DNA of 64,000 bases, taken from the NCBI RefSeq assembly GCF_010093595.1, contig NW_022985473.1, positions 248,001 through 312,000 of the forward strand, given 5' to 3'. Each line of letters opens with the position of its first letter. Positions within the stretch are counted from its first letter, which is position 1. Source of the DNA: Mytilinidion resinicola (taxonomy: Eukaryota; Ascomycota; Dothideomycetes; Mytilinidiales; Mytilinidiaceae). The notes under the pieces were generated by a model. It searched no databases and was not told the DNA's origin. It saw nothing but the letters and a program-made list of their open reading frames with translations. Below, piece after piece: positions 33,362 to 45,882 of this stretch. The position numbers and the translations under genes were made by a program.

Positions 33362-33698
33362 ACTGAGGGTTTGAGGGCTACTCAGACATGGCCGGGTGTG
33401 TCGCGGGACTCGCGGCGAACATCTCGAACTTTTTTCTGGTGTTGCAGAGCTCAGGCCGCGCACCGACTTTCTCTCGCTCCACTAGCGTGCCTTCCCCAGT
33501 GGCCGTGTGTGGTTGGCCCGTGGTGCTTGCCGAAGGGGTCCAGCGCAAGCAGAGAAAGGGGAGACCACAATTCATCCCCAACACCACGCAGACAGCATCC
33601 TCTCCTCCCGCAACACCCATCACCTCGACTGCGACCCGCGCCCGAGTCCAGCCACCGCTCTACAACCATAGTCCAGTGAATACACCTCGCCTCGCACC
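33362..33698. promoter_or_regulatory. Divergent promoter region of PWP2 and septin
   Basis: Only 337 bp separate the two start codons, so both genes must share this region. No TATA box is obvious. The right half is pyrimidine-rich toward the septin ATG, which sits in a favourable CACC context. Confidence 0.6.
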
Positions 33699-35190
33699 AT
33701 GCCGTCGCCAGCTAACGGACGCAACCCCCAGGAGCCGCTTCCCCAGACCAACACGTCCGTTGCAGAGGACCCTCACATCGCCATGGCCGAGTCCGCATCC
33801 CCAATTGGCATTGCCAATGTACGTCTAAATGCTGCTCTCTGGTCTGCTGTTTTACTGACAATCACTTCCAGCTGCCTAACCAACGGTTCGTCCCGTCTTT
33901 GACCTTGAAAAATGACCATCCTAACCACACAACAGCCACAAGATCGTTGCCAAGCGCGGCGCTGCTTTCACCATAATGGTAAGCCTGTAACCACTGTATA
34001 GGCTGCCTGGAATGCTTTGGCTAACTGGCGATAGGTGGCTGGCGAGTCCGGTCTTGGAAAGACGACCTTCATCAACACCCTCTTCTCCACGACAATCAAG
34101 AACTATGCCGACCACAAGCGCCGACACAACAAGCAGATTGACAAGACTGTCGAGATTGAGATTACCAAGGCCGAGTTAGAGGAGAAGTTCTTCAAGGGTA
34201 GGCTAGCATCGATTTCATGCTAAGGGCGAATTTATGGCTGACTTGTACCAGTCCGCCTCACTGTCATTGACACTCCTGGATTCGGCGACTACGTCAACAA
34301 CCGCGACTCCTGGCAACCAATCATCGAGTTCTTGGACGACCAGCATGAGTCGTACATGCTCCAGGAGCAGCAGCCTCGCCGCAGCGACAAGATCGACCTC
34401 CGAGTCCACGCCTGCCTCTACTTCATCAGACCTACCGGACACACCTTGAAGCCGCTTGATATTGAGGTTATGAAGCGTCTTTGCACCCGAGTCAACTTGA
34501 TTCCAGTCGTGGCGAAGGCGGATACCTTGAGCCCAGCAGACCTAGCCAAGTTCAAGTCAAGGGTACGTCTACATTTACCCATATTAAAATGCAGACCTAA
34601 CACCACTTTAGGTCCGAGCTGTTATTGAAGCCCAAGGCATCAAGATCTACCAGCCACCGCTTGAGGAGGATGACGAGGCTGGTCTCCAGCACGCACGCAG
34701 CTTGATTGCTGCGATGCCGTTCTCTGTCATTGGATCCGAGAAAGATGTTCAGACCAACGACAACCGCACCGTCAAGGGCCGCCAGTATGCCTGGGGTGTG
34801 GCCGAGGTGGAGAATGAGGAACACTGCGACTTCAAGAAGCTCCGCGCCATCCTCATCCGAACTCACATGCTCGACCTGATTCACACCACGGAAGAGAACC
34901 ACTACGAGGCATACAGGGCAGGGCAGATGGAGACGCGGAAATTTGGCGAGGCTCGTCCCAGAAAGCTGGACAACCCCAAGTTCAAGGAGGAAGAGGAGGC
35001 CCTTCGCAAGCGATTCACCGAGCAGGTCAAGGTTGAGGAGCAGCGATTCCGATCGTGGGAGCAGAAGCTCATCTCCGAGCGCGACCGTCTCAACAAGGAT
35101 CTGGAGCAGAGTCACGCCGTCATCAAGGCTCTGGAACAGGACGTCGACTCTCTGCAAGGCAGCCTCAACCGCTCTCACGGCCGCCGCTAG
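33699..35190 (+). CDS. aspB: Septin, AspB/Cdc3 type
   Basis: GTP-binding septin filament subunit acting at septa, hyphal tips and branch points. Exons 33699..33818, 33872..33885, 33936..33978, 34035..34197, 34252..34562 and 34612..35190 give 409 residues. The polybasic stretch HKIVAKRG precedes the G1 loop VAGESGLGKTTF. G3 is DTPGFGDYV and G4 is VVAKADTL. The septin unique element is KKLRAILIRTHMLDLIHTTE. The C-terminal coiled coil spans roughly the last 70 residues (FKEEEEALRKRFTEQVKVEE and onward). The short N-terminal extension plus SPIGIANLPNQRHKIVAKRG matches the Aspergillus AspB group. Exon 2 is a 14-nt microexon coding LPNQ. The predicted introns are short (49-56 bp) and in phase. Confidence 0.95.
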
Positions 35191-35783
35191 GTTGCTTGCA
35201 TGTGCACGCTTCTCTCCGTTTTCTCATTTTTGCTTCAAGATACCTCTCCTTTCGACTTCTTAGGTTTCTAATGGCGTGGCGTATAGCGACAGGAGGCTTG
35301 ACTTCCTGGAGGCTGAGAGCATGTTCCGCGCTGCTTAGCTTCAGGGAGGGGTAAAGTTAGCATATTGGTGTTTGCGGGAACGTTGTGTGGTGACGGGAAA
35401 AATAGGGACCATAGCACACGGGTACCTCTTCGGGTCCTGTAGTTTAATTAGGTTCTGTAAGGCTGGTCCAATGGTGTGTTTCGTGTTCTCGTGTCAGTCA
35501 ATTGCCTGTGATGTATGATTTGTAGCATAAGGTCGTCCTCATTCCAATCTAACAACTCCAAGATCTGCTCTTTTGCCACACGGCGTACCCATTCAATGTG
35601 CCTTGCAATCGACTTTGGGTCCTGAGTCGGCCGCACTCTACACTTTTCCTTGAGAAAGCGGTCCCTAGACGCGAGGTATCGCCTCGACGACGTCCTCGAC
35701 TATCCTCAGCCCCCTAATAATGCCGCCATTCCCAAATCCGTAATTCGCTAAGCAATGCTGAAAACCCTCCCCATGAACATACC
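35191..35783. other. Convergent intergenic region
   Basis: 3' flank shared by the septin gene and the small coiled-coil gene. A short minus-strand frame at 35448-35636 has no supporting features. Confidence 0.5.
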
Positions 35784-36407
35784 TCATCTAAGCCCCAACC
35801 CCCCAAACGCCCGATCCAGCTCCTCCCCCTCTTTACTCCCCCTCCCCACCTGCTCCCGCGCTTCCACCTGCTGATCCCGCATCTCCACCTCTCCTATCCC
35901 AACCTGCTGTGCCCCCGCCCGCTCCGGCACCAGCATCCTCACCTCCTCATCCAACCAGCCCGGCGCGACCCGCCTCTTCTCCGCCAGCTCCGCCGCTCGC
36001 CGCCGCTCCTCCCACTCTGCGACCGTCGCGCGCGCTTTCTGCTCCAGCATATTCAGGTGCGCCTGCAGTGCGCGGCACGACGCGATGATGTCGTCCGGGT
36101 GGGCGGCGTGGCCGGAGGCGGAGAGGACGTAGGGAGTGCGGGTGGTTTCTTGTTGCTGGGGATCCACGGAGGGGGGCTGTTGGGGCGGCATGGTGGTGTT
36201 GGTGTTGGTGGGGTCGGTGATGGAGGGGGGGAGGGTGGAGGGGAGGGATTTGTAGGTGTAGGGGAGGGTGGTGGCGGCGGGGAGGGAGAGGAAGGGAGAG
36301 ACGGTTAGGGGGAGTTGGGCGAGGAGGGGGTGGGGGTCTGTTGGGGGGGGTTGTTAGCTGGGGGGGTGAGGTTGAGGGGGAATGGGGGACGGACGCTCGT
36401 CGTGCAT
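35784..36407 (-). CDS. Unrecognised small coiled-coil protein
   Basis: I do not recognise the family. The strongest part is the open exon 35784..36337, coding LLAQLPLTVSPFLSLPAATT at the N-side, a Pro/Gln-rich linker, a helix from about DDIIASCRALQAHLNMLEQK through EWEERRRAAELAEKRRV, then WLDEEVRMLVPE and a charged tail ending DRAFGGLGLR. A 13-nt first exon (36395..36407, MHDE) joined across intron 36338..36394 keeps phase and has a GCTAAC branch, but its donor is GTCCGT, so the 5' end is uncertain. The alternative start is the ATG at 36191, giving 135 residues. Strongly C-biased third positions resemble other expressed genes nearby. About 188 residues if the first exon is right. Confidence 0.5.
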
Positions 36408-37289
36408 TGGGGTTTCAGAGGTGGGTTAGGGTGGGGAGGCTGTGTGGAATTTGTTGGGCGGCGAAGCTTTAGGAAGGACTGGTTGGTGAGGAAAGCGTCT
36501 GGTGCAGCTTTGGAGTGGACGATAAGGTGCTGTAAAGGTTCGCGGAGAGCTTGTGGAGTGGTGTTGTTACGGAGGGTGGCTTATGGAGGTAAGACACAGG
36601 TCGCGGAGATAGAGAATCGTCACGTGGCCAGCCCAATCAAGGTAAGAGATACCTCGAATCAATTGTTACACGTAGTACTCATGGTATTTTCAACGCAATA
36701 TGTGTTCCCTCGCTTTTCAATCGTAGAAGTCTGCGATTGCTAACAGCTAACAGAAGATACGCTACTTAGAATCCACCACCTCACTGAACTTCCGACGCAC
36801 GATATCAGTCTTATCGAGGAACAAACATTCCGAGGGTCTCATCTTGAGAGATCGTGTTCAGTAGCCGAACACAGTTGGTTCCGAAACGATGTAAGTAGTC
36901 GGCGTTGGATAATAGAGCTGGAACTTGATGCCTGGATCAGTCCCCTTGTAAGCACCAGGAAAGCTGACTCCTAAACATTCCATATAGAGCTGCGCACCAG
37001 TGTAAGAGCTAACGGCATGTACGAAGTAGCGCGATGACTTCGGCTCTCAATAGGAACCTGGGAACTCAGCAACTTTTCCGGTTCGTAAATATAGAGCGGT
37101 TCTGGTGCCAAAACAGTAAGTCTCTGAATACCTTTCTTCGCGTCCTTCTGCATTTGGTATTAGCAGCACTTCATGTAAAAAAAGTCGTGGCACAATATTT
37201 GCACCACTGGTTTACGAAGACGTATAAAATGCAGTGGCTTGCCTGACCCAATATGATGCATCGCCCATTGTTCTCGCTCTACAATCGCA
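36408..37289. other. Intergenic region upstream of the GH71 locus
   Basis: About 0.9 kb without a supported gene. A CACGTG hexamer occurs near 36.62 kb. Confidence 0.5.
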
Positions 37290-40200
37290 ATGCACGCGCC
37301 TCTCTTTTGCTTGACTGTCATCGCGGCCCTGTCACTCGCCAGCAGAGCGAGCGCAAGAGCGGTCTTTGCTCATTACATGGTATTCTGCCCCCGAATTGTT
37401 CTTGTATTCGACCGATGAGTGCATTGCAAACTAACAAAACCCTCAGGTTGGCACCGTGACGGATGAGCATGCCCACAAAGACATCGAAGATGCCAAGAAG
37501 ATGGGCCTAGATGCATTCGCCTTGAATATGTCCGCTGCGAGTTTCTGTTCCATTTAGGTTGTCAGTGTTGACTGAAACAGCGGCTACCCCCAGGCATCTT
37601 TTGTTTATCCTGCGCTAGTGAGCCTCTTCGGCTACGCCGAGTATGTCGGCTTCAAGTTGTTCATCAGCATGGACCTTTGGGCAGCTGGCGACGTCAAGCA
37701 TTCCGATGGCACCAACGTATGTGCAGTGCTGCCACTAGCGAGGCAACATGTTCCCATTGACGTGCATGTCGCAGGTCAACGCATTCGACTATGAAGATTT
37801 ACTCCGTCAATTTTTCCCATCTTCTGCCTACTACAAGGGACCCAACGGATATCCTTTCCTGTCCACCTTTAGCGATGGAGGCATGAGCAACGATTCGTTT
37901 GCGGGATTCAGAAAGCTATTTAACAACCAACTAATACTTTGTGCCTGATCTAGATCACACAGCGGGGTAAGTTTGCTTCCGTTACCTAGATTGTAGCCTC
38001 GTCTGGTCAATGCTTACTTGAGACGAAAGATTCAACACTTCTCATCCATACTGGTGGGACTACTGGGGACCGATATTTGAAGGAGTATCAAGCTGGGAGA
38101 ATGCTTGGGTAAAGCGAAACGGCTATGGTGTAAATATCCAGGAGATGTTGTGAGTGAACTGCGGTGTAAACATATGGCTTAGCTCTAACTTCGTACTAGG
38201 ATCTTAATCAACAAGTCATCAGTAGATCATCTCTTGGACCCGGGACCAAAGGCCATGGAAAATCGTAAGTTTGTACCGAGTCCTCCGCTCTATGAAATGT
38301 TACGATTGACAATGTGGATGTATAGATATATGATGCCTTTGAGCACTCTCCAGTACAAAAATGCATATTCCACTAATATTTATCGCAACGGCAACATTGG
38401 ACTCTCAATGGAGAACATGCTAAAGATGAATCCGCGACCTGACTACATACAAATGATTACTTGGGTAAGTAGCCATCCTCTCTTCAAGACTAGCAAACTT
38501 TACTAACGCGGTACTTCAGAATGATGGACCTGAGTCTCATTGTATGCATTGACTGTCTTCTTGAGACTACCCAGCGAGTTTTGGCGGGCGCTAATTAAAT
38601 ATTACAGACTTCGGGACTTTATGGCCCGAGCAAAATACCGACTACGCCCCGTCCATATATGCTTTTGACCTAGGATGGTCCCAAAATGCGTGAGGCATCC
38701 TTTGAACTGAAAACGTCGAGAAGCGACTGACGCTCGTGTAGACGGCAGCCAGTTCTAGCCTCGTTTATCAAAGCTTTCAAGCACGATGGTACTACGAAAA
38801 GGGATATGGTACCTCATCCCAATTTTCAGATTCGTGGCAGTTCGAGAAGAGATCTTCCTGAGGATATGCATGGTGTGTTGATGTACAAATCTATCATGCT
38901 GAAGACGAAATGCCCTCCTTTTGCCACTCCTCCGGAGGGTTATGATTCCGCCCATGACTTTCTCAATTTTACCCTTACGATTCCCGCTGGCAGTACGGGC
39001 TGGAAAATCAAGGGGGGTAGTCCGGCTCAATCCTTTCCTCTCCAGGGATGTTTGAATCATGGTGTCTTTACATTTACCGAAGCAGGCCACCAGATTGTGC
39101 AAGTGTATGATAATACAAATAAAAATGTTATGACGGCATCAAGTCGCAGATGTATACACGAAGAGTATGTATCTTCTTGCCCTTTTGCATTGGCTCTAGC
39201 ACTGATACTTTAATAGCTGTCCGGACGGTGAATGGGTCCTAAATCATCAGACCATACCATTTCTCGAAGGTGCGGGGGATGCGGACGCCTGTCTTTCTGA
39301 GAGTTTTTTCAAAAACTTCCGAATTCTAACATCCCAACCTCTAGAACTTGTAATATTGTGTCAGACGACCCGGCAGTTGTCTAGGAAGCAAGCAACGCAG
39401 GACAGTATCTTGAAGCCTGGATCGACAAAAATGGCGCACAATGTAAGCCTAATCTTGCACGTGAAATTCATCAGCTGATTTGTATAGACATTTCCGATAG
39501 TATTCGTAACTTTTTGCTGGATAACGGAGGCGAGAACGGATCCCAATGCGCGGACCTATTAGAAGAGTATCCTAGCGACACGTGCGACGAGTACCCGAAC
39601 CCAAAAACTATAGGATTGCCTAAGGCTGTTCTAGAGTTATACTACATCCAGCGCGCATTGCACAATATTCACGACTCGCTACGCCATATGGATCACGACA
39701 TGGACGCAATCCACATGGATGCAACGGTGAACATCAAAGGCGTAGTCGACACATTCGGAGCCAAGCTGCTGACACCAAGGTGTTCGTCCAATGCCGCCGA
39801 AATACTGCAAAAGCTGGGAACTGCATTCGGCATTATCGGTGGGGCGGCAGCTATCAACCCAGAACTGGGCGGCGTTGGAAGCGATTTCAGCTTTACTGGT
39901 TCACTCTTTGGCTTAGCTGCGGACGAAGACGACCCGGAGACGCAGCTGCAAGATATCTTGGAACACGCCGTCGATTCGCTAACGACGGCTTCCATTGGCT
40001 TCTTCACTGCATATAAGAGCAATCTGGAGAAGCTCCCCGCGCGGATATTCACTACGGGGATCTTTCGGTTGTACCCAAGTGGGCGTTAAATGGCGGCGCC
40101 GGCTTGCCTGGGCTGCTGTCCAAGGGAAAGTTCTTGGAGGTGGCGACGAACTACACATCCATGCGGGAGGGCATGACCAAATACCACAACGAGATGGTCA

Positions 40201-40956
40201 TTGGGACGCTGCTCAAGTCGGCGGGCGTCTACGTGATTGTGGGTTCCCACAGCCAAGAGACGTGCAAGTTCGACGGCTCCTTCTGGGAAATGACAACTGC
40301 CACGCCCTCGAGTACTCGGGCCCTAGCCCAGCGGTCTCTAAAAACCTGGCTGATATTTCTGTCTACTCCCAAAAGCTCGACGACGCCATCCTCCAGAACC
40401 TCACCGACTACGCCGTCGATAAGTCCAAGGTCATCCGCGGCTCTATCAACTGCCAGGCGGCTAAGGCGACTACGACGGGCTGCCAGAAGCCATGTACTAC
40501 GCAAAAAACAAGGACGATGCTCTCCCTGAATATCCCCAGTGCTTTTGGAATTTCCCCGTCTTCAACGTCGGTCCGTTCAGCACAGCCCATTCCGGCGAAG
40601 GATACCGCCGTTCGCCATGCAATGTCCGCTGGATAAACGCCACGGAAACTGGGAAGGCTAGTGTGGGTATCAACTACTTCGCGCCAAACGGCGCGGGAAA
40701 ACAGTTTCCAAGCATTGGTGCTTCCCGTGCGCGTTTACAGATGACAATTCACCTGCTTGCAAGGAATGAAGCGGATACGCCGCATGGGATCGAGGACACG
40801 AAATCTATTTCGTGTGTTGGCATCCGGCCAATTTTCGTATTAGGTCTTCAAACACTGCATCTCATAGACGTTATCTTCTTACGTATATACTCAAATACTG
40901 CATTCTCGTACATATTTCTTCAAACTCTCTTTCTCTTCATCAATACTGCGCCATAG
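37290..40956 (+). pseudogene. GH71 alpha-1,3-glucanase (mutanase) with C-terminal extension, decayed
   Basis: Secreted endo-alpha-1,3-glucanase family. A signal peptide is visible (MHAPLFCLTVIAALSLASRA). GH71 pieces across about ten introns are VFAHYMVGTVTDEHAHKDI, GLDAFALN, FGYAEYVGFKLFISMDLWAA, YYKGPNGYPFLSTFSDGG, HPYWWDYWGPIFEGVSSWEN, MMPLSTLQYKNAY, ITW joined to NDGPESHYFGTLWPEQNTDY. A long C-terminal module follows (FLLDNGGENGSQCADLLEEY, AVLELYYIQRALHNIHDSLR, YPQCFWNFPVFNVGPFS). Damage: a one-base insertion at about 37931-37936 (before YFVPDLDHTAG), a shift near 39302-39325 in T and A runs, TAG at 39382..39384 where Trp is expected, and shifts near 40035-40062, 40286-40290 and 40461-40475. 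One splice donor (38266 region) is also out of phase. The 3' limit is approximate. Confidence 0.8.
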
Positions 40957-41432
40957 ACCCAAAGCTAGCCTCACTAACCCCCGTAAGGAGGGATCTAAGT
41001 AGTCCGTGTATCCTTTTCTCGTTTGTCAAGAGCAAATGACAACAGTCCTGGCTTCGGCGTGGGGCCGTCCACAGGGTTCGGCGATGGCCGAGGCAGCGCG
41101 ACTCGCTGAACTTCACTAACTGCATCCTATCATCAACCCACCAGCTAAGGACCCTCGGAGGCCTCGCCTGGGTCACTAAATGGAGAACTCGATTCAAAAT
41201 CTCGGTATCCCGAGTCATCATCCTTGTACATAACTGGAGAAAGTGGAGAGTCCCCAGGATGAGGGGCCCCAGAGGGGAGGCGGGGAGAGCAGGGGTGTTC
41301 CAGACAGACAGGCCACTAGATACCGGTAGCTTGGGATGTATAAAGCCCATTCTCCCGGCGTTCATAGATCTGCGAATTCATACAGACTCTATCATCCATC
41401 TCAAGTCCAGATTGGGCTTCCAAACCCACATC
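40957..41432. other. Promoter region of the MFS transporter
   Basis: About 0.5 kb between the GH71 relic and the transporter start. No gene seen. Confidence 0.5.
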
Positions 41433-43313
41433 ATGGTCACGGCAAGTCCTAAAACCACGCAGATTCTCGTAAGCGTCCCCACGGCTCTAATTTGTTTTAT
41501 CAGCGAACTCAACTGACGAATGTAAATAGATCATCTTATTCGTTACATTTGGAAGTTTGACATACGGCTACTCGTCTAGCATCATCGGCACGACTCTGGG
41601 ACAGCCATCCTTCATCGCGTATTTTGAGCTTGCTTCGCGCAAAAACGCAACACAGTTGGAAGGTGCTATCAATGGTCTCTTCCAAGCTGGAGGTCTTATT
41701 GGCGCCTTGTCATGCACGCAAACAGCCGACATTCTTGGGCGTCGGAAGGCGCTGTTCATCGGAGCGATCTTCGCCTTGATTGGCGGTGCTTTACAAGCGG
41801 GAAGCGTCAACATTGCAATGTACATCGCAATGCGTTTTATTACTGGTCTCGGAGTTGGTAGGTACATGGATTACTAGCTATTTTAACTGTTGATGCTGAC
41901 GGATGTCTCAAGGTCAATTGGTCACGTTAGTTCCGTTATACCAGAGCGAGATTGCTCCTCCTAAAATTCGTGGTCTCCTAGTCGGCACACACGGAGTCAT
42001 AATCTGCTTGGGTTATGCTCTTGCCGCTTGGATTGGGGTTGGTTTCTACTTTGTGAACGCATCAGGAGCGCAGTGGAGAATACCACTGGCTATTCAATGC
42101 GTGCCGCCTTTGTTCCTAGCTCTGGGAGTCATGTTTATACCAGAGTCTCCTCGATGGTGTGAGTAGCACCATTCTTCTTCTCTCTCAATGGCCGAAACAC
42201 TCTCCTCAGGCAGCTAATCGTTTACAAGTGCTTGCACAAGAACGTGTTGAGGAAGCATACGAGTCTTGGGTATCTACCAAGGCGGAGGCGGCTGACCCAA
42301 ACGATGAGTTTGCGGTGAGGGATGAATTTAATATCCTCCACGCTCAACTTCTACATGAAATCCAAAATGCAGGCTCTTTCAAGGACTTTTTTACTCAACC
42401 GTCCCTTCGAAAGCGGTGTGTCGTGGGTTGGCTCGTCATGTTTGCCGGCCAGGGAACAGCAACACAAGTCATCAATAGTCAGTCCTCCACATCGTATCGG
42501 CTTACTAGCGCTAACGATTCAGACTTCGGACCGTTGCTTTATTCCCGTCTTGGCTTTGGAACAGTGCAGCAACTTGTTATCACTGCCGGGTGGGTTACTG
42601 TTTGCCCCGTGGGTAATTGGATCAATGCCATGGTTCTAGATAGATTTGGGAGGACGAGAATGCTGAGTAAGTGTCTACATCTTGACCACTTTCCTGGCCC
42701 TAACAGTTCAAAGTGTTCGGCTTTGCTGGCTGCGTCGTGGCGCTCATTGGAGAGTGTATTACGGTCAGCATTTTCCAGAGGACCGGGGATCCGAAGGTAG
42801 CTTCTGCCGCCGTATTCTTTCTGTTCCTACACATAGGCTGGTATGTAGCTCCGAAAGCACTTTTTACATCGCTAATCCGCTCCATTGCAGCTTCTCTACT
42901 TCAGTAGACGCCACGTCATACGTTTACGCATCAGAAATCTTCCCGACCCCTAGGCGAGCTAAAGGATTGTCGATATCGATCTCAGGCCTGTTTACTGCAA
43001 CCCTGATTTTCCTGCAAGCAGCACCGACCGCTTTCGAGAACATTGGGTGGAAGTACTATCTAGTGTTCGTAATTGTAACGTCAATCATGTTCTTTGTGGT
43101 GTGGGGCATCTTTCCGGAGGTGAGCAAATTACTATCCCATTTCAGGCGTGAAACATGCTGACATACATCGTACTTTAGACAAACAAGTGCTCATTGGAAG
43201 ACATCGCAGAGGTCTTCGGTGATGAGGTTGAGCACCCACTGGGTACGAAAGAGGAGTTTGACCCCGCTGAGAAAGCAGCACATGAGTATAATGAAGGTTC
43301 CGTGAAGGGATAA
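41433..43313 (+). CDS. MFS sugar transporter
   Basis: Twelve-helix plasma-membrane hexose/polyol-type permease (sugar porter family). Exons 41433..41468, 41530..41857, 41913..42158, 42214..42477, 42523..42666, 42714..42840, 42891..43119 and 43179..43313 give 502 residues. Signatures are LTYGYSSSIIGTTLGQPSF, GGLIGALSCTQTADILGRRK, RFITGLGVGQLVTLVPLYQS EIAPPKIRG-type loop (YQSEIAPPKIRGLLVG), IPESPRW, QVINNFGPLLYS, DRFGRTRML and YASEIFPTPRRAKGLSIS. All junctions are in phase. The one after ESPRW (acceptor at 42213, not the nearer 42209) was chosen because it avoids a stop. This shortens the usual loop by several residues. Convergent with the cyclase gene. Confidence 0.9.
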
Positions 43314-43671
43314 GCACGTTTTCGCTCGTGTACAGTCCAGTCAAGATTGTAGGCTAGTATAGGAATATAGCAATATCCATAGACTAGGGAAACTATAGAA
43401 CCTTTCGATAGGACAGATTAATACACTTCAGTTTCTCCATGCAAATCAGACAACAATTGATCTTCTGAATTAACGTCTCAAATCAGAAAGCAAACCTTTA
43501 TTCGCATCTCATGCCCGTAAAAATATTTCCAAATAGAGCGAGCACTAGTCTTGATGCATAAAAAATGTTAGTGCCTACATCCGCTGAGCTTTCACGTAAT
43601 CTGATACATAAATCTTCTGGATAAGTTGAACACGGAGGTAGTCTTCAAATATCTATAACGTCAAGCCGAAA
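43314..43671. terminator. Convergent 3' region of MFS transporter and cyclase
   Basis: AT-rich 358 bp between two stop codons, expected to contain both polyadenylation sites. Nothing else seen. Confidence 0.5.
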
Positions 43672-44771
43672 CTAGAAGATAGCAATTGCATTCGGCGGAC
43701 TCCCTACGCCTCCGACAACATTGAGAGGCTGACTAGTTACCAGAAAAGACCATCTGCCCTCTTTCTTGCATTGCTTAGCGAGCTGCTCAAGGTCGAAGAG
43801 TTCACCGATAGGTAAGCCAAACCCGGATAGGATAACCTCATGCATTCGATACTGTTCCTTTGAGTCACCCAATCCAGCACTCCAGGCTTCAAACCCAGGG
43901 TTGTCGCCTGCAACAGCCGCAAAATGACTATTCCATAGCCATTCGAGCGATTCGACAGAGCTCTCAAGCCCTGGATAATGAAATTCTGGCGCACCCATCA
44001 ATTTGACGAGGTCATCTTCGGGCATGTTTTCATATCGCGAAAGAAACCCTATCCGAAGTTCAGTCTTAGCTCTGCACCAAGTGAAAAATGTGAGTAAATC
44101 CTTTCGCTCACCGGTTCTTAAAAAGAGGATATCGCCTGCTAAGAGGGACACCCCCTGAATTCTTGCAATCTCCTCCACGGTGGCAACGGAAATTTTTGTA
44201 AAACTCCAAGGATCGTAGTCTAGACCTTTCTCAAGAGCGTACGAGTAATAGTCGATCAGCACGCCGCGGCCAACGATGCCTTTCTTAGTCCATTCATGGA
44301 TGCCATTGCGAGTCGAGCTTGAATTCCGCACGTCCTTTTGCGTTACCCCGTTGTAGAATCTCCCATCCGGGTATGACCAATGCCGGAAGCCATCCCACTG
44401 GGAGCTGGTTTGCGTGTTGAAAGTAACTTTGTCATCCTGAACACGCGGTAAGTATTCAGCGGAGCTTTACAAAATGAAGGGCTCACGTTGATGTTCTCGC
44501 CGATGCTGAAAATCTCATGTTCCAGCTTGGTTCGATAGGCCGGAGGAACAACCATCTGGTGCATTTCCCAACTCAAGCCCACAGAAACGCCACTCTTGAT
44601 TTCCGCCGCCGCAGCCTTCACACGCGTTGGAGTGAGATGGTTCAAGCACCCAAGCTGGTCGGTTTCTCCCCAGAGACCCCATGCTGAATGTGGAGGATCC
44701 GATGGCCGCAGAGGAAGCTCTTTAAAGGAGGGAATACGGGTCGGAGAAAGAGTCTCCGTGGTGTCTGCCAT
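43672..44771 (-). CDS. Putative cyclase / kynurenine-formamidase-like hydrolase
   Basis: Metal-dependent hydrolase of the 'putative cyclase' family. Exons 44487..44771, 44112..44436 and 43672..44069 give 335 residues. Signatures are AWGLWGETDQLGCLNHLTP, RVKAAAAEIKSGVSVGLSWE, after the first intron DDKVTFNTQTSSQWDGFRHW (the usual metal-binding His/Asp region), GIVGRGVLIDYYSYA, GDILFLRTA, and NSHFAAVAGDNPGFEAW followed by MHEVILSGFGLPIGELFDLE. The start is MADTTETLSPTR at 44771; the frame is open further upstream but the homologous region starts here. The second intron (42 bp) lies within an open frame and could be retained. Its excision gives the family length. Together with the transporter and the FAD-monooxygenase relic it suggests a small aromatic or sugar-acid catabolic group. 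Confidence 0.88.
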
Positions 44772-45882
44772 AGTGCGTAAAAAACTTACACCTGGAATGC
44801 CAGTGCCACATCGTTTGTATATATCTAGCTGGGCGATGGGTAGCTTGTGTCGCCCCACAATACCTGCTCCGCACGAGACCGCACTACCCCACTCCTCATG
44901 AAGTCCCGGAGAAACTGGCGCGTTGGCGCCGTCGTAGCCGTAATGGCATAACTATTGAACTAGGCGTTCGGGATGTTCGGCGTGTGCCGATCTCAGTGGA
45001 CTTCCAAACATTTTGTCGAAATGCTTACCTAATGACACACTGTAGTTCTAGAGGACTGGACGCAAGTCTTCTTAGCATCTAAGGATGAATGCGAAACAAT
45101 AAAAAGCCCCAACTGATGTTGCTGTTGAGGATAGACCGAAGTGAGTAGAGTCTGAGGTTGCTCACCTCGGTGGCTGTCACGTGTAGCCCCGCTTTATGGA
45201 CCAATCACAAGTGTGGCCCGCTTCCCCCTCGGAACGCACGGACCTATTATTCGGCGTCACTTTTGTAGGTAAGAGAAACTTCACTTGTTCCTCGCTCCGC
45301 ATTCAATTGGCATTTGAACAACCCTTAACTGTTTTTAATGAGGATGAAGACTACGACATTCCGTACTTCACAAGTACTGAGTCATCGAGTGTACCAGCGG
45401 CTGTGAATTGGCGCTGAACGCCACACGGCCGACGTGACCGAAAATCAGCAAAGGCAGGCAGCTTGCCAACACGGCCATGACCAGATCCCATGGATGACTC
45501 ATTTCTTACTACTCCACGCTGAAATCGAGGTCGGTAAATGCCGAGCACCTTCTTTTCCCTATGTTTCGAGCCGGACAGCCTCTTTTCGTAGCCTGGACAG
45601 TAGTACTTCACTGCCTCGTTCACTTCGCAGTATACAATGCGATGTTGAATTCCTCGCTCTTACGGCTGTAAGAACGCAGCGGAGAAGTAAAAGCCCTTCA
45701 CCTTGTCAGCTATGTGGGGAACGTTGCTAGTCGTACCTCCCGGCATAACGACAGCACTCCCGAGCGTGTAAGTAGTAAGTATATATGTCCTATTCTCTCG
45801 GGCTATTGATGTTCCTGCTTCTTTCTACCCCTGTCGAGTTACCCAGACGTCTCGTCAGGCTTTCGTTTACCACATAATCCTA
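44772..45882. other. Intergenic region
   Basis: About 1.1 kb. Frames at 45196-45730 (plus) and 45351-45623 (minus) overlap and show no motif. A CACGTG lies near 45.18 kb. Confidence 0.45.
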
